Source: Peronospora farinosa | Taxonomy: Eukaryota > Oomycota > Peronosporomycetes > Peronosporales > Peronosporaceae | DNA length: 64,000 bases | Assembly (NCBI GenBank): GCA_947646735.1 | Contig: CANTFK010000986.1 | Location: forward strand, 558,001 to 622,000 | Direction of reading: 5' to 3' | Shown here: in pieces, positions 62,975-64,000 of the stretch | Position numbering within the stretch: position 1 is the first letter of the stretch | How the letters are laid out: the number at the start of each line of letters is the position of its first letter | Translations under genes and position numbers: made by a program | Notes under the pieces: generated by a model | Told to the model about the DNA's origin: nothing | The model's database searches: none | Seen by the model: the letters and a program-made list of their open reading frames with translations, nothing else

Positions 62975-63585
62975 TCTGACATGTGCCGAAGGAAAATCCA
63001 CAAGGGCAAAGCAAGCGCAGAAAGACACGAGTCAACACGCTCCGATTGACCGTGTGGATGAAGCTATCTGCAGTGACCTGAAAGCCTATTACCCCACGAG
63101 ATAGACGTGGAAATCGCTATTTAGTGGTGTTTTTCGACCATTTTTCAAATTACGTCCGAGTATTTGCTGCTCGAACAAAAGACAGAGCGGCAAAAATGTT
63201 TGAGCATTTTCTTGTTTGGTTTGAAAACGAGTTTAAATGCAGGATTAACGTGTTGAGAACAGATGGTGGTGGAGAGTGTCGAAATGTTGATCTCTTTTGT
63301 AAAGAGACCGGTGTTAGGCGTCAAGCTACGGAAGCCGGCAGTTCAGCATCAAATGGTAAAGCAGAAAGGATGAACCGAACCATTTTTGATATGATTCGAT
63401 GCATGATTCTTGGTTCTGGAGTGCCTCTAATTTATTGGTCAGAGGCGTTAGAGTATGCAACCTACATACTTAACCGAAGCCCCACAAGATCAAACTTTGG
63501 AAGAGTGTCTCCAATTGAATTGCTAACGAAAGCACAAACAAGTGTAAACGATATTGTTGTTTTTGGGTCGCCGTGCATGGCATAG
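62975..63585 (+). pseudogene. Copia integrase core
   Basis: After the CAEGKSTRAKQAQKD segment and a stop near 63102, the frame at 63124-63585 contains FFDHFSNYVRVFAARTKD, then RTDGGGEC (second acidic residue) and SSASNGKAERMNRT with the Glu of the DDE triad. It ends at a TAG after VFGSPCMA, before the RT. Coding-like debris continues to the window end. Confidence 0.82.
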
Positions 63586-64000
63586 CGTGATCCGAAAAAA
63601 AAGTTGTTGGAGCGACACGCCGAGAAGGCGCTAATAACTTGGAAAAAATGACGAAACGAAAGGCTACAAGATTATATTTTTAAAAGACAGAGTGGTAACC
63701 ATAATTCGTCACGTGAGGAATATTGAAACTCTCAACGATGAATCCAACAATAAAATTGTTTAAATTTTAAAGGATGACGAAGAAGACTAGTTGGAGAAAC
63801 TCGCACTGGAACGAACACCTTGTGGAGAAAATAACAATTTGTGTAACGAAGATTGTGATGAGAATGAAACTGATACACGCAAAAGTAATGATGAAGTTGC
63901 TGGAAAATTGCTCCTAGGAAATCGGGCCGACGGAGCAATTAGACACCCAAGGCAGCTGCATTGGAAAAGGTGAAAACTCTGAAAGAAAACAATCGAGGAA

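Larger units (their letters stand above)
60972..64000 (+). mobile_element. Degenerate Ty1/copia retrotransposon, 3' part outside the window
   Basis: LTR, gag, zinc knuckle, protease and integrase occur in plus orientation, which is the copia order (integrase before RT). In-frame stops and frameshifts break it at about 61491, 61847, 62026-62071, 62766, 63102 and 63585. The RT would begin beyond the window's right edge. Confidence 0.85.

Noticed and set aside
1..64000. tRNA, rRNA, CRISPR or bacterial-type operon elements
   Set aside because: None seen; introns, Inr motifs and protein families show this is eukaryotic nuclear DNA.

Overview
The window is nuclear DNA of an oomycete, most likely Peronosporales (Phytophthora or a downy mildew). 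The main signs are a papain-like protease fused to an ML lipid-binding domain, a START-like/FYVE/GAF protein, small introns of about 55-86 nt with GTRNGT donors and YAG acceptors, short intergenic gaps, oomycete-type Inr motifs just upstream of start codons, and degenerate Ty3/gypsy and Ty1/copia elements. No rRNA, tRNA or CRISPR array was recognised. Products were assigned by reading the translated sequence; no database search was run.

Layout. Positions 1-6.1 kb: a truncated membrane protein and an ATX1-type copper chaperone (both minus), then a large F-box/SNF2/RING ATPase (plus). 6.5-9.9 kb: GINS subunit Psf3 and an Integrator INTS6-like protein. 11-15 kb: a membrane RING protein (minus) and a secreted papain-ML protease. 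15.6-21.8 kb: a UDP-GlcNAc pyrophosphorylase made of two complete tandem domains, an SR splicing factor and a polytopic membrane protein (both minus). 22-28.9 kb: a 2,256-residue BRWD/PHIP-like protein (LisH-like region, WD40, extended PHD, cryptic Tudor, two bromodomains). 29.2-33 kb: a START-like/FYVE/GAF protein (minus) and the complex I LYR subunit NDUFA6. 33-37 kb: a poorly resolved stretch in which at least five spliced minus-strand exons encode a BAR-like coiled-coil protein. 37.1-43.2 kb: a divergent pair, a guanylate-binding-protein-like large GTPase (minus) and a GCFC/PAXBP1 protein (plus). 43.2-47.7 kb: two almost identical MFS sugar transporters as an inverted repeat with a 1.37 kb spacer. 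48.8-53.1 kb: convergent POT1 (telomere end binding) and ATG9 (autophagy scramblase). 54-64 kb: a retrotransposon graveyard with a copia RT/RNase H remnant, a minus-strand gypsy element with its 3' LTR, and the 5' LTR plus gag-protease-integrase part of a plus-strand copia element running off the window.

Most genes are single-copy housekeeping functions for replication, transcription, splicing, chromatin, telomeres, autophagy, respiration and nucleotide-sugar supply. They do not form an operon-like pathway. UDP-GlcNAc synthesis, sugar uptake and a secreted protease are the functions most directly connected to cell wall and host interaction. The points most worth checking are the fused double UAP, the homogenised inverted transporter pair, the ePHD inside a BRWD-type protein, the stop-free INTS6 intron, the hidden BAR-like gene, and the stem-loop clusters in the gypsy element.
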